Both the position numbers and the translations under genes were made by a program. The notes beneath the pieces were generated by a model. That model was not told the DNA's origin and did no database searches. It was given only the letters and a program-made list of their open reading frames with translations. Positions 22,328 to 33,477 of a DNA stretch of 64,000 nucleotides are shown here, piece after piece; the stretch's first letter is position 1; each line of letters opens with the position of its first letter. Location: positions 1,364,001 through 1,428,000 of the forward strand of contig ML978123.1 of the NCBI GenBank assembly GCA_010015805.1, in the 5' to 3' direction. This DNA comes from Rhizodiscina lignyota (lineage: Eukaryota; Ascomycota; Dothideomycetes; Aulographales; Rhizodiscinaceae).

Positions 22328-23543
22328 GATGGGTGCGGAGTGAAAATTTTGTATCGAGAGTTGTGCGTAGGTTTTTTTAGACTGGGTCGATGTCGGTGTA
22401 GGGGTGTTTTGTCTCGGTCACGCGTGCTGACACAGCAGTATAGGTAAGATTCAGTGAGCGGCGGCCGTTGTTGGGCTCGGAGCGAATAGGTTGCTGCTTG
22501 CGAGAGGCTGAGGCTGAGAGGCTGATGGTGTAGAGTGGCAATATAGTGAATGTGAAGGGTGAGAGTGGACGCGCGCAGGATGTTGATTTAAACGAAGGTC
22601 AGTCGAAACCCGAAATCGGGACTCGACGGCGCGTGCCCGTGGCCGGCGGAGGGCGCAGGGTCTAGAGGAGGCTGGAAGAGCGTGTTATGGGAGCGAGGAA
22701 GGCGGCGCTCTGGAGGTGTCGAGAGGGTTGCAGGCTTGCGGTCATGGTGAGGGAAGGCGTGGGTGTTTAGGTTCAGCGTTGCGCTGTATGGAGTCGGCGT
22801 GATGAGAAGTTTGGCGGGCCGCACCCCTGCACCTGCAGGCGCCCCTGCTGCCTGTTACACGCCAGAGCCAACTCCTCCACGGCAACCAGCTGAGCGCAAC
22901 GGCGTGCAACGCCTCTGCTATACCCTCTCACCACTCTTCGCCGCCGTAATCGTAATGCCGCCGACTGCAGAGGTTGGGCGACGCCGGACGTCCGTCTGCA
23001 TTTTCATCTACAACGGCGCCTGCTCGCCTGCTCGACTTCGCACTCACAGGCACGCTGCATCTGGCTCACCGCCGGTGTCTGTCGCTAAGAAGGCCGATAA
23101 CGCCATCACCACTTGGGCATCTGCACGCAAGCAGCACCGCGAAACTACTGTCAGCTGCACTGCTACTCCCTCGCCGCTCTCGTAAATGCGCTTCTCACAC
23201 GCATCGAGCCCTATCCCCACGCAGAAGGATTGGCTATCCTGTTTCAAATGTGCATGTTAGACCATCCCTGGACATTACTTGCGCATCTCGAAACAAGCAA
23301 ACAAGCCACTTCATCTTCCACCTCCTCCACCCTCCACTGTCCACGCGCCGCTGCACCAGCATGATGACGACGTAAACAATCAAATTTCCTGCCTTCATTC
23401 CACCCAGCAAGGCTGACAACGTGTAAAACTCGAGCCGATCTGCCCCATCGCCCGAATCTGCGCTTCGTTTTCTCTCGAATCTCCGAATATTCCCAGCGAG
23501 TAGCGTGCCATCCTTGCTCGATATCGACTTCACATTCATCACC
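22328..23543. other. Divergent promoter region, 1.2 kb
   Basis: Separates the F-box gene (minus) and the DUF7704 gene (plus). The ORFs are compositional; no feature is supported. Confidence 0.4.
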
Positions 23544-24029
23544 ATGGCCTCTTCCGTCAATCCCATTCCGCTTCTATACCGACTGTTCTTCCTCTATGTG
23601 GAGCCGCTCTCGACCATTCTAGGCGCGTACTACGCCCATCTCGAACCTCTGACGTATTTGACCCTGACGCATTCCGCGTCCGCTCCGGCCTTCGTCGCAA
23701 CCATTCCCAAGGGAACTTCGGTCGTACTAACCCAGCTCGCAAATCTCTACTTCCTCTTTGCGCTGAACGAGGGTCTAGTCCTGCGATCTACAAATGACCT
23801 GAGGGTCTGGCGGACTTTGCTCTTCGGCTTGCTGGTTGCCGACTTTGGCCATCTGTACAGCTGCAAAGACCTAGGGCCGGACGTGTACTGGCAGTTCTGG
23901 AACTGGAACGCTATCGACTGGGGCAACATCGCGTTCGTCTACTGCGGAGCCGCAATGCGGAGCGCGTTTCTCCTCGGCGTAGGGCTGAAGGGAGGTTCAG
24001 ATGGATTAGCAAAGCGGAGAAGCCGATAG
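23544..24029 (+). CDS. Small fungal membrane protein (DUF7704-like)
   Basis: A single exon encodes 161 residues from the ATG at 23544, just after a CT-rich leader. About four hydrophobic helices are visible: IPLLYRLFFLYVEPLSTILGAYY, VVLTQLANLYFLFALNEG, LLFGLLVADFGHLYS and NIAFVYCGAAMRSAFLLG. The opening (IPLLYRLFFLYVEPLST) and the charged HLYSCKDLG loop resemble a widespread fungal family of unknown function that I recall as DUF7704. A basic tail (AKRRSR) ends the protein. No function can be assigned. Confidence 0.75.
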   Translation: MASSVNPIPLLYRLFFLYVEPLSTILGAYYAHLEPLTYLTLTHSASAPAFVATIPKGTSVVLTQLANLYFLFALNEGLVLRSTNDLRVWRTLLFGLLVADFGHLYSCKDLGPDVYWQFWNWNAIDWGNIAFVYCGAAMRSAFLLGVGLKGGSDGLAKRRSR

Positions 24030-24600
24030 GCATGTGAAGCACCTTACGGGGTCTCGTAGTTCTTCAGCTTCCCCACAACTTCGACGGACTCGCATTCGCA
24101 AGCCGGTTATCCGAGAAGCATTGTGCACAGCGAGGCCAATTGACTCATGGACTAGATGCGACATATCAACCGCATATCTATCCGCAATGGCCTGCCGTCT
24201 CTCGAACCGGTGTTTCAAAGAGCATGTGTAGCAATTGATGATCTCGACTGTTACGAAACAAGCCCACTAGAGCTGTATAGAAGTCTCGACTCATCCATGT
24301 GACTGGCACATGTGCGGGACCTTGCAGTACCTGGTCCCGTTCGAGGATACAGCTGTGTCGTCTGGACGTCTTCCGGAAGTGACTGCCTTATTCGGCTGCG
24401 TGTTCATGATATACTGTTCGTCATTGAAGGGCCACCCTCTGTGTCAACCTCTTGATCTTTCTATGACACAATTTGCGTTATGACTCTCCTTGTAAGCATG
24501 CTTATACTGGACAGCAACAGAATCAGAATCGAGGAGTCTTCTTGCGATTCCAAGTGACAGTGTTGAATGAGAATACATGATATTTAAAGCCCTCTGATAC
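24030..24600. other. Convergent intergenic stretch
   Basis: 3' flanks of the DUF7704 gene (plus) and the GPI-type gene (minus). Nothing else was recognised. Confidence 0.4.
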
Positions 24601-26987
24601 TCATACACAAGACACCATCCCTATGACAACTAAACACACGCTGCCGACGCTCCATACTAACCGCGTCTGCAGCGCGCTCGCAGCTCCAGTAGCATACTGA
24701 ACGGACGTCGAGCTCGTCGAACTGGCGGAACTCCCCGAGCCACTCGTCCCCATGTAGCCCAGGCCGCTCATAATAGCACCCCCTACCCCCCGAGTAGACG
24801 TCGATGCCGTGTGATAGAACACAGTGCCAGCAGTTTTGCCATCAACAACCTGCACCACGTTGCCGGCAGGATCCGTCGCTAAATCGATAATGGAGTTCGC
24901 GACAGTGATGGACGCGTCGGAGCGGAGCCTCTGACCCGATATGATAAACTCAGAGTTCCGTGTTGCCGTGTACGTCTTGCCGCCAACTGTCATCTCAGGT
25001 AGAGTTGTAGCGGTAGGAGCGGTCGTGGATGGCGAGGCATTTTGAATTGTTTGCGGGATGCCATCTACAAAAGCGATCGAACCAGAGGGGTCGAGAGAAA
25101 TTACGGCTTTGGAGATGGTGATTTCGCTTCCACCAGGCTGGAGTGTTTGGCCTCCAACGACGAAGTGGGAGAAGTGCGTCGCGGTGTATGTCTTGCCGCC
25201 TACTGTCATCTCTGGTAGAGCTGTAACGGCTGAAGCGGCAGTGGCGGGGGAGATATGTTGAAGCGTTTGTGTGACTCCGTTAACCATGGCGAATGAACCA
25301 GAGGGGCCAAGAGAAATCGGTGTATTCGAAACGGTGATCTGACTTCCGCCTGGCTGAAGCGTCTGACCTCCAATAACATACTCAGAGCCATGCGTAGCTG
25401 TGTATGTATTTCCGCCTACTGTGAGTATTGGTGCAGTCGTTTGCAATACCCCCGTGGGCTGGGAGACAGGCTGGAGCGTTTGTGTTGCTCCGTTGACCAC
25501 AGCGAAAGAGCCATGAGGGTCAAGTGATATCGGTGTGTTCGACACTGTGATCCTGCCTCCCGGCGTCAGAAGCGTTCCCCTGAATTCGTAAGCCGATTTC
25601 GAATTAGCCACGATGGTAGTATCGTCAAATGTAAGCATTGCTGGGCCAAGGCCGGGAGCGACGCTGGAAGATGGCTCCCAAATCGATTGTGTTCCGTGGA
25701 ATGGAGTTGCTTGGGACGTAGCTATCGCATCACCAACGGTTGATGGGCCTGCACCAACGATATCGGTGGATCCGAAGACGCTGGCAGAATGAGTGATCCC
25801 CGGCTCCGATGCCAGAGCAGCCTGGCCCTCCTTCGCAGATACTGAGCTCGTTTTCACGTTCGTAGCATCGGCTCCAGCGGTGGCTGGATTGCCCGAAGAA
25901 CTTCCACTCCCATTTGCTACGCCATCAGTTGTTGATGTAGGGAGATTTTGCGGGGCCTCTGTAGTAGAAGGTGCGTTTGTGCTATGTTGCTTTGCAGATT
26001 CTGCATTCCCAATTACAGAAATCAGGTCGTGCACCATACCGCTCTCTTCCTCAGAGCTGCCCGACTTAATCTTGTTGATCCCATTGGCATTATGAGGCGT
26101 CGTAGTACTTGGTAGAGGAGCATTCGTATGCTTCGCGAAAGATGTTGAGGTCTGGGTTAGGAGGCTAACAGACAACATGACGAATGCCGGAAACCCGTAG
26201 TACATGCCCGGGCCGCAGCCATCAAGGTCCGGAGAGATGACGCTAAGATTCCCGAATGGTGCATTGCCTCCGGTATCAGCTTTGAGCAGCTTCCAGAAAT
26301 CCCCGCGAGGATCGCTCGCCTGTGGTGATGGTGCGGGCCCCTGTGCAGGCGTTTTGTATGGGGGGTATTTGGTGTATTCGAATCCGATAACCGTAGAACA
26401 GATTAGGCGGCCTGCACTATTGCGGATTGGTAGGACTCCATCCCAGCCATATTGCATTGGCCAGGCTGTGAATGGAGTGGGATATGCTCTTGAGATGTAT
26501 TAGTCTGAGTTTCTAAGTCTTGTGAGATCGCTTCGATACCTACAGGACTGTTGAGGTGGACGTGCCAGACCGATCATCATCGTATGTTATCGTAGATATC
26601 CTTGTGCCCGCTGCGTTCGTTGGACCACTGAAAGCTAACGTGAGAGGCAAGTCGCTTGGCAGAGCATTGTACTTGGTGCTAGTTGATGTGGCGTTCGTGC
26701 CATTGGTTACAATGTGAATGACAGTAGCGTGGACGAGGTATGATGTTGTTATACTCTGACGGTCCCAGTAATAGACTATACCCTGGTTTCCATCGATGGT
26801 ACAGTCTTTCGAGCATGACGAGCTATGTTGGATCGGCGCTGTGGGTGTGGGTGATGAGATGTTTCCGAAGAATCGTGCTGTGGGTACTGTGAGCAGGAAT
26901 AATTGAACAGAATATGATTGGCGTACGTGTGATCAGCTGGCCGAATCCAAGATTTGCAAGCCATAATACGATGAATGGCAGAAACAT
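24601..26987 (-). CDS. GPI-type cell-surface protein with four ~70-residue repeats
   Basis: Three exons (26987-26927, 26877-26544, 26488-24601) give 760 residues. The small first exon supplies the signal peptide (MFLPFIVLWLANLGFGQ). An alternative acceptor at 26887/26886 (40-nt intron) also keeps the frame and adds three residues. The N-terminal third has cysteines in SSCSKDCTIDG and LDGCGPGMYYGF. A Ser/Thr-rich linker is followed by four related units with TVGGxTYTATxxSEYVIGGQTLQPGG, ITVSNTPISL and GSFAxVNGxTQTLQ. The C-terminus is Ser-rich and ends in a hydrophobic tail (LVWSVGSVCLVVIGMVSCV) consistent with a GPI signal. A structural or adhesive wall protein is inferred. Confidence 0.82.
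24850..25640 (-). repeat. Four tandem ~210-bp coding repeats in the wall protein gene
   Basis: Approximate units are 25640-25432, 25431-25216, 25215-25006 and 25005-24850. Adjacent units share long identical words, for example the DNA for TVGGKTYTAT, GGQTLQPGGS and SNTPISL. The last unit is the most diverged and shortest. Boundaries were drawn from the peptide repeat by eye. Confidence 0.75.
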
Positions 26988-27644
26988 CGCGATATTGGAA
27001 AATTGAATGGTGATCGCAATGCAAGCACCGATGGTAGACCAAGGACTGAGCGTACCTAACCACAAACACGAACACGTGGAGCGAAATTAGAGGGAAAGAA
27101 GTATGGTATCTGAACACTCATGCTATAATCCAAGGACAAAGATAGATTTGATGATAAAAAAGCGAAGGTAAACGTTTTGAGCGAGCCAACGACCGAACCA
27201 TACACAGGTTATCATCGCAGCGACAGGGCCGATATTTGAGTATCTCTGCGCTACCCAACGTATTACAATGGCTGTGGGCAGCTTCAATACTATATTTACC
27301 CCATGTCCCTATCGATGGCTTCAGAGGGTGCGGCGGCTTGTAGTTGGAAGCACGAGGCTGTCAGACATGTAACGTCTGCACATTCCTCCCAGCCACAAAA
27401 GGCACCGGGGCAGGCTTCGTGATTGGTGAAGTCTCTGAGCTGCCATATAAGAGTGGCATATATGATATTGATATACGAACTCGTAAGGTTCGCCGGTCGT
27501 ATTCTGTATTCCAGGACAGAACAAGTGTGCCAGGGTGTTCTCCGAAAGACCCGGCCAGGCAACCGCCAGAATGCTAGATGACTCAGACTATGATTAAAGA
27601 GATTAGTGAGCCAATGAAATGCCTCTGAGTCTCTTTGGTCTTGA
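26988..27644. other. Promoter of wall protein gene and flank of deaminase gene
   Basis: Both neighbours are on the minus strand. Short overlapping ORFs around 27300-27580 have no protein-like features. No repeat was seen. Confidence 0.4.
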
Positions 27645-29842
27645 TTAAAAGAGGATCTTTAGCACAGATCCACGAGCAGCAATATGAAGACACTTTCGCT
27701 CATCCAAAGTATGAGTGGTTTCGCCTTCTAACAATTCTCCATTTACAACAGACGTGCCCTGATGTCCTTGCAATTTCTCCACCTCTTCGGCTGTGAGCCA
27801 TTCTATGCCATACGAAAGTCGTCTGAGGGTATTACGAGGCTTGTGTACCGTTGTCTCCGTCGAATAGTCAATCAAAACCTCCAGAGGGCCCGCGACGTAG
27901 GATCGTGAAGCTGTTTCGGCTGCTATACACCTTCGTAGCAATTGGCCTTGGACTAGTTCGTGGCCGTAGAGTATGCTCGTTGCCGATGCGCCTGTATCTG
28001 ATCCAACAGAAGCAGCTTGCGACCCACAATGAGTGAGCACTTCCTCATCTTCTGTTGCTAACGTGACAAGATGTTCTATTCGTCCTGAAGAGTCAGTCGA
28101 AACTGTAAAGGCTGATGTTCCGGAACAAGTGGATGATGAAACTTGGCTTTTTCTAGCAGCCGGGTCATTAGCCGTTTGCAGCTCCATCACCTCCGTTTGT
28201 CCTTTAGTTACTGGTGGTAGTCCGTCCTGCAGTGTAGAAACAGACCCAGGAAGCGTAAGTAGTGTGCTCTCATTTGGATACGGGTGAATAGTCTTTTGAC
28301 GTCTCGAACGAAGGGCCGTGAGACTGAGCTTGATATGACTTTCCAGTACCTTGTTGAACTGCTGCTCTGTGTTGAAGAGCTTCGGTAGAAATGGTAGCTG
28401 CCATCCAGGGTACAATCTTCCATGGTGTCGTGGCATGTGCATCTTTCCATGCGCAAGGATGAAAGCATTGCAAAGGAAGCAAGCGTCCTTGCTCGAGCAG
28501 ATAACTCGGGCTGGCACATTAGTGTAGTTCGATTCCGTGTAAAAGAGGAGCTGAATCTCTGCGTGGATCTTTGACTCATTCTGTGTCTTCCTCATCTGCT
28601 CTGCAAATTGTTCACTTGCTTCCGGCCGAGTTATTCCCAAAACTCGAGAGATGTGCTCAATATGCTGTTCTGAACTACCTTTTGATATTCTCGATATTGT
28701 AGAATGGAGCGTCGAAGTACATTTGCCGTTTGCAACACTTCGAAATGCCTCTTGAGGAAGATTGGCGAGAACGACATTTAGCTTTCGGACCAATGGATAT
28801 TTCTTCGCTGTGCTATAAAGAAATTTTGCCGCTTCTCGGTATCTCGCAACTTTTCCGGTAATGTTTAAAAGATTTCTCCTCGAACTCGGATCCATGAAGC
28901 GGTTCGGTATAGCACTGAGCAGGGTGGGAAGTTCTCGCAGTTGCCACAAGTAGAATATCCCTTCGACCAACTTCCCTAAGCCGACTGTCGTTCGGTACTT
29001 CGCCCATAAGTCAACTAGCTTTATCACTTCTTTGGCTCTCTCCTTGAAATTTTGCGCGACGTGGGACATTTTCCTAGAATGGTGGCTATTGAGCTGTTCG
29101 ATTGCATCCAAAGCCTTTTGAAGAACAGGCTGAATAGGGGTTTTGAGCGTGCCTCCCTTCTTTCGGGCAATTCCTAGGCGGCAGAGAATTCGGGGTGAGC
29201 ACACTGAGATGATTGTGGCAAAAATGTCACTCTCAAGGTTCGTGTCATCAGTCTCTAGGCGAGATTGCTTAGCATCAGAAGAGCGTTAAGAATGAATAAC
29301 TCACCATCGGATACCCGAGACAGTACATCGAAGATTCCTTCTAAGCCCTGCTTGATTTCTCGTAGAATTTGACTTCCGTCTTCGAATGTAGCTTTGTTCA
29401 CGGCCAGTACAACGTTCAAGCGCGTCGACTTCTTGCATTCTTCTACACACACTGCAGGAATGTGGCTAGGATCATCTTTTATATTTGAAAGAAATGCGAG
29501 CGTGCCGGCTAGGCTACGTTCCCTCTTGAAAGACAAGGCATAAATGTTCTGACGAGATGTTGGGATATCAGCTGGATTGGACGAAGGTAGAGTGGGAACG
29601 GAGTGTAAGAGATGGAGAAGCGCAATATTCTCAGCGCTTGAAATTGCACAAGTAGGGGGGGTTTTTGGACTCATTGAGCGCGGTTTCCTGTTGAAGTGCT
29701 GGAGGCCTGCAATGCATTTCGCTTTATAACGCTGGAGAAATTCTACATACCTTAGGTGGGGCAAAGCACATTGTTGAACGAGGCTGATGTCGTACGTGGG
29801 CGGTAGGCGCTCGTCGTCTCCAGCCTCGCGGCCTCTTCGGCC
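27645..29842 (-). CDS. OTT_1508-like nucleic-acid deaminase family protein, 5' end uncertain
   Basis: The supported coding part is two exons (about 29842-29305 and 29203-27645), joined in phase by a GTGAGT donor and a CTCAG acceptor, giving nearly 700 residues. The zinc-deaminase signature is in the second exon: SKIHAEIQLLFY (HAE), then the CxxC of DACFLCNAF, then HGRLYPGW. These match the fungal OTT_1508-like deaminases, a family related to bacterial polymorphic-toxin deaminases; cellular substrates in fungi are unknown. The C-terminal 220 residues are Ser/Thr-rich and disordered. No in-frame ATG precedes the conserved N-terminal part, and the upstream coding-like sequence lies in another frame (about 29979-29820), so the gene may be frameshifted or lack a recognised first exon. 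Confidence 0.65.
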
Positions 29843-30449
29843 GCATTCTCATATCTAGGAACAGCGCATCTCAAGCTCTGTGTGGAGTGTCTTAAGTTGT
29901 ATTTGCCTTGAAATGAGATTGACTTTCCCCACACCCGTGACCCATGCGAATGCGCTTGATTATCTGTACACGCCGTCACTCATTTATGAGAATAAACCCC
30001 GGATCCATTGCGATACCACAGATGCAAGAGCTTTCGCTACCACGAAGGCTCTATATAAACATCCTCCTACCGCGCTGAGAATTATGACCATCGCCAGAAC
30101 TTTTAGATATAGGCCGTGATCTCTTAAAGGTGGTATGATTAGCGGCGGGTACGTAAAAGTAGCGGGGCGCGACCCCTGCCGCGCGTTGCCGTATCGGTGA
30201 GAGCTCGCCGGAAAGGACTGTCGCTGGCAGCGACTCCAGCGAGTCGCTAGTTTTGAACTCCCCTTAGCGGAAACGCTGGACAAGGGCTTTCAGCTCCTGT
30301 TGATTCGAGATGGCGTGGTTCCATTTTCTTTTCTTGCTCGTCTGTCTCCTTGGATTTTTCATTATGCACAGCCAAGAGCATCACTTTCCTTTCCCCCAAA
30401 AGCATTGCTTACCAGTCCATCGTGACACCCACACTCACCCGCCTTAAGA
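29843..30449. other. Unresolved deaminase 5' region and divergent promoter
   Basis: 29843-29979 reads as protein-like sequence on the minus strand in a frame offset from the main deaminase frame. The rest is the promoter of the plus-strand membrane protein at 30450. Confidence 0.4.
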
Positions 30450-31632
30450 ATGGAGCCGGACCGTGTCGCTGGGATGACTGATGTTATTATCGAGGTATTC
30501 GGCGCGGTTGGTGCTCCAGCGAGGCTATTTGGGCGCTTGCCTCTCATCACGCGTTACCTCTGGAGCGGATTGGCGTCGCCATGGTTCAGTCCCAGGTTTG
30601 CGAGAAATCGCTTTGGGAAGAACTACCAAATGCGCCCATGGCTGCTGTTCGATATGCAAGAGCTTCAGATGTTGGAGGAGCTCATCAATAAGGCAACCGA
30701 TCAGCGCGTGCAAGAGTTTCGGCAGCATCAATTAGAGAGTTTGAACATGGTTTCCGTTGTGGTCAGTAAATCCTTTTTTTAAAAATAATAATAATCGATC
30801 TCTTGAAACAGAATGAACGAGGTTAGCTGAGGATTTCTAGTCGGCGCTTGTATCCGGAATCGGTCTAACTGCGCTACAACTGCCTGGCATGGAAAGCACA
30901 AGCTATCTGGGACGAGGCTGCTTCTGTGTCTCGACCATCATAGCTCTACTGGCTACATTCTTTACGTGTCTTCAGCAGCGGACGTACGGCTTCATCGAAG
31001 AACCTGGTGCGATTCGGGCATGGCTGTCGAATGGAGTGCGCTACTTGAGTGCGGATGGCATTGAGACTCTACAGAGTTCTGTCGTCAGCCACAATTTGCT
31101 CCAAGCCCCATTCGAATTGCTGTGCATCTCAATCACGACATTCTTGCTCGGGTTTGGCGTCCATCTTGGAAGCGCTTATGTGGAAAATGTTCCACTAGGT
31201 GTAGAAGAGAGCATTGGCAACCGAGGCGTTCTAATCGCCTTCTGTATTGGAACGGCATTCGCGTTGGGCTTGCTGGGTCAAGTCCTCGGAGGCAAAGACG
31301 TCGAGAGGAACAAGTTCTTGAGGAAGTTGGCTAAGGATGGGACAGAGATCGGGGAACCCATGCCTCTTGAAATTCCAAGCTTTACTCCTATGAGCGCAGG
31401 CGTTTCCCCAGGCGGCATCTCGTGGACTGGCCCTCACACAAGGATATCAGTGACTCCAAAGGGCGCCTCCTTAGAAATTCCCCGCCAGGAGGACGTCGGA
31501 ATTCCAGGACGAGAGAAGCATGCATCTGCGAGCCTTGCAATAGCGCTTCAGCAAGCTGCAGCTGCCCATCATGCCTGTGCCGCTGCTGAAGCAGAAGTAG
31601 CGCGATGGTACGAGGGAATGGCTAACGCTTAA
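30450..31632 (+). CDS. Four-TM membrane protein of unknown function
   Basis: Two exons (30450-30761, 30841-31632) join in phase 0 to 367 residues. I do not recognise the family. An N-terminal cytosolic-looking part (about 100 residues, basic and amphipathic) leads into TM helices near VVSALVSGIGLTALQLP, CFCVSTIIALLATFFTC, ELLCISITTFLLGFGVHLG and GVLIAFCIGTAFALGLLGQVL. The C-terminal 110 residues are soluble, with an Ala-rich helix at the end (IALQQAAAAHHACAAAEAEVARW). There is no signal peptide. It is convergent with another unknown membrane protein 91 bases downstream; both could act in the same membrane, but only position suggests this. Confidence 0.75.
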
Positions 31633-31723
31633 AGAGAATAGACGCCTGCTTTGTAACTGCTTCCGATTTGTGCATTGCATTTGCATGTGGATAATATATA
31701 CAAAACGAGCAAGCCGAATTCGA

Positions 31724-32683
31724 CTACCATGACAGCAACGGTAACCTCTTCGCGGCAAAATACGACCAATACAACCATTTGTTATCATCGCTTGGAGCAC
31801 CGGCCCAGTCGTCCTTCGCAATAGCCCCCAAAGCCCAGTCGCTGTAGAAGGCCGCCAGCATGCCCATACAGCAGGCTATCGCGACGACCATAGCAAACAT
31901 ACTGCCGAATACCGACGTGACAAATCCCTCGGCATCTCCTCGGAACGAGCAATACATCGCGATCAAGGTGATCAACCCGGCCGCTCCAACTATACCGCCG
32001 AAGACATACGTGATGATTCGGACCTTTGGATTAACGGTGAACGTCTGTATGACGAGCGATATCAGTCCAGTGAGGCCGACGATAGTGCCGAGGGCATAGA
32101 CAACAAGCCAGGCGAATATCCCTCCCTCCTCCTCAAGTTCCATTCCTTTGTATTTGCGCAACTTGACGGAACGATGCAGCCCCACGACGGCGAGCGTGAA
32201 CGACATCGTGGTCTTCCAAACCGCAAGCAAGACGAACTGCCAACGGCCCAAACAGCGGACGATCGTGAATGCTGCTAGCGGCACGGTGATTACAACGCTA
32301 GCAAGCGCGAGGAAGAAGTCCCAATAGTTGTGCTCGAGCTTCGAGAATGGAGGAAGAGGCTTGCGCCCAACGCCGAGCATGATTACAGTGTAGTAGGTTA
32401 TGACATGACTCGCGAAGCCGATGCCACCGTAAGGTAGACTGTAGCATTGTAATTCGTCGGGAATGGTGTTGCCCTCTTTCTGAGGGATGAGGTCGTCATG
32501 TATGAAGGTCTCAAAGTCGAATGGAGTAGGAGCGGAGAGCGTAGATATTGGAAAGATTAGAAAGTTGACGAATAGGAGAATGACTGAGAAAGTCGGGACG
32601 CAAAACTCAACGCCATAGAAGTTTAGTAGTACCATGATTGCGGCGAGACAGCTATACGGAGGAGGGATCGCGAGAGCTTCCAC
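31724..32683 (-). CDS. Polytopic membrane protein of unknown function
   Basis: A single exon encodes 319 residues, or 304 if ATG 32638 is used (MVLLNFYG). About seven or eight hydrophobic helices are visible, including FSVILLFVNFLIFPIS, GFASHVITYYTVIMLGVG, FFLALASVVITVPLAAFTIV, FAWLVVYALGTIVGLTGLIS and IITYVFGGIVGAAGLITLIA. A conserved-looking FWDxxLxL-type loop (EHNYWDFFLALAS) precedes the third helix. The C-terminus is cytosolic-type and aromatic (DDNKWLYWSYFAAKRL). I do not recognise the family; similar unnamed multi-pass proteins occur in Pezizomycotina. Confidence 0.75.
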   Translation of the reverse strand: MEALAIPPPYSCLAAIMVLLNFYGVEFCVPTFSVILLFVNFLIFPISTLSAPTPFDFETFIHDDLIPQKEGNTIPDELQCYSLPYGGIGFASHVITYYTVIMLGVGRKPLPPFSKLEHNYWDFFLALASVVITVPLAAFTIVRCLGRWQFVLLAVWKTTMSFTLAVVGLHRSVKLRKYKGMELEEEGGIFAWLVVYALGTIVGLTGLISLVIQTFTVNPKVRIITYVFGGIVGAAGLITLIAMYCSFRGDAEGFVTSVFGSMFAMVVAIACCMGMLAAFYSDWALGAIAKDDWAGAPSDDNKWLYWSYFAAKRLPLLSW

Positions 32684-33477
32684 CTTTTGGTCTCATATCG
32701 TCTACTATATAAGAACAAGGCTGTGCGCCTCCTTTGCAAGAGCCTCATCTCATCGTCCAATAAACTTTACCTCATGGGCGGTGCATTCGGTGCCTGAATG
32801 AATCATCGTTATCCGGAGAAGCCTCAGCATTCGGGAGCGCAAGGCTGTATTTAAGTCGTTTGAAATATGTTCTGATTTCTGTGAGTTGGCAAGCCTTGCC
32901 TTGGCCGGATTCCCTTATTTGGGTGAAGACGGCTTAGACGGCGCAGGCCTCGCCCCCAACACGCGACGCCCGTACGGCTGAGCTCGTGGCCGTGATCTCG
33001 CTGCAGTGTGGCTGTCGGCATTCCTTTGCATGTTGGTGGGAAGAGTTGGAGTTTGATTTGCTAATGGTGAGCTTCAACTCCTCGCTTCTGAAGTAGTCTG
33101 CAAGGGGTTGTCGTTGGATTTAAGCCACCTGAAAACAGCCACACTTACTTACATAATAGATCAGATGCCTGCACTGTGCCTTTGCACGTTGCTCAGTGGG
33201 GATTCTTGGAGCAGAACAGACACGTTCATGACTCCGCATCTTCGGTCTATTGCACGCCTGTCTTATTACGATTTTGCAAGCATCTTCTAGGACTCATTGT
33301 TTTCAGCACCACATGGAGTGAGAATCGTGAGAATCGATTTTTATGTTTCTTTGGAGTCGCTGACAATCGTTGGATCGATTGCTGTCAAAAAGTTATATCA
33401 CAGTTCCTTGACTCCGCGATCTGACGTGTAAATGCAAGGCATGAACTAGCTCAATCCCGCCGAATAGCAACAGAGCT
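32684..33477. other. Intergenic stretch, 0.8 kb
   Basis: Promoter of the minus-strand membrane protein and the 3' flank of RPS3. No feature beyond short random ORFs. Confidence 0.4.
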
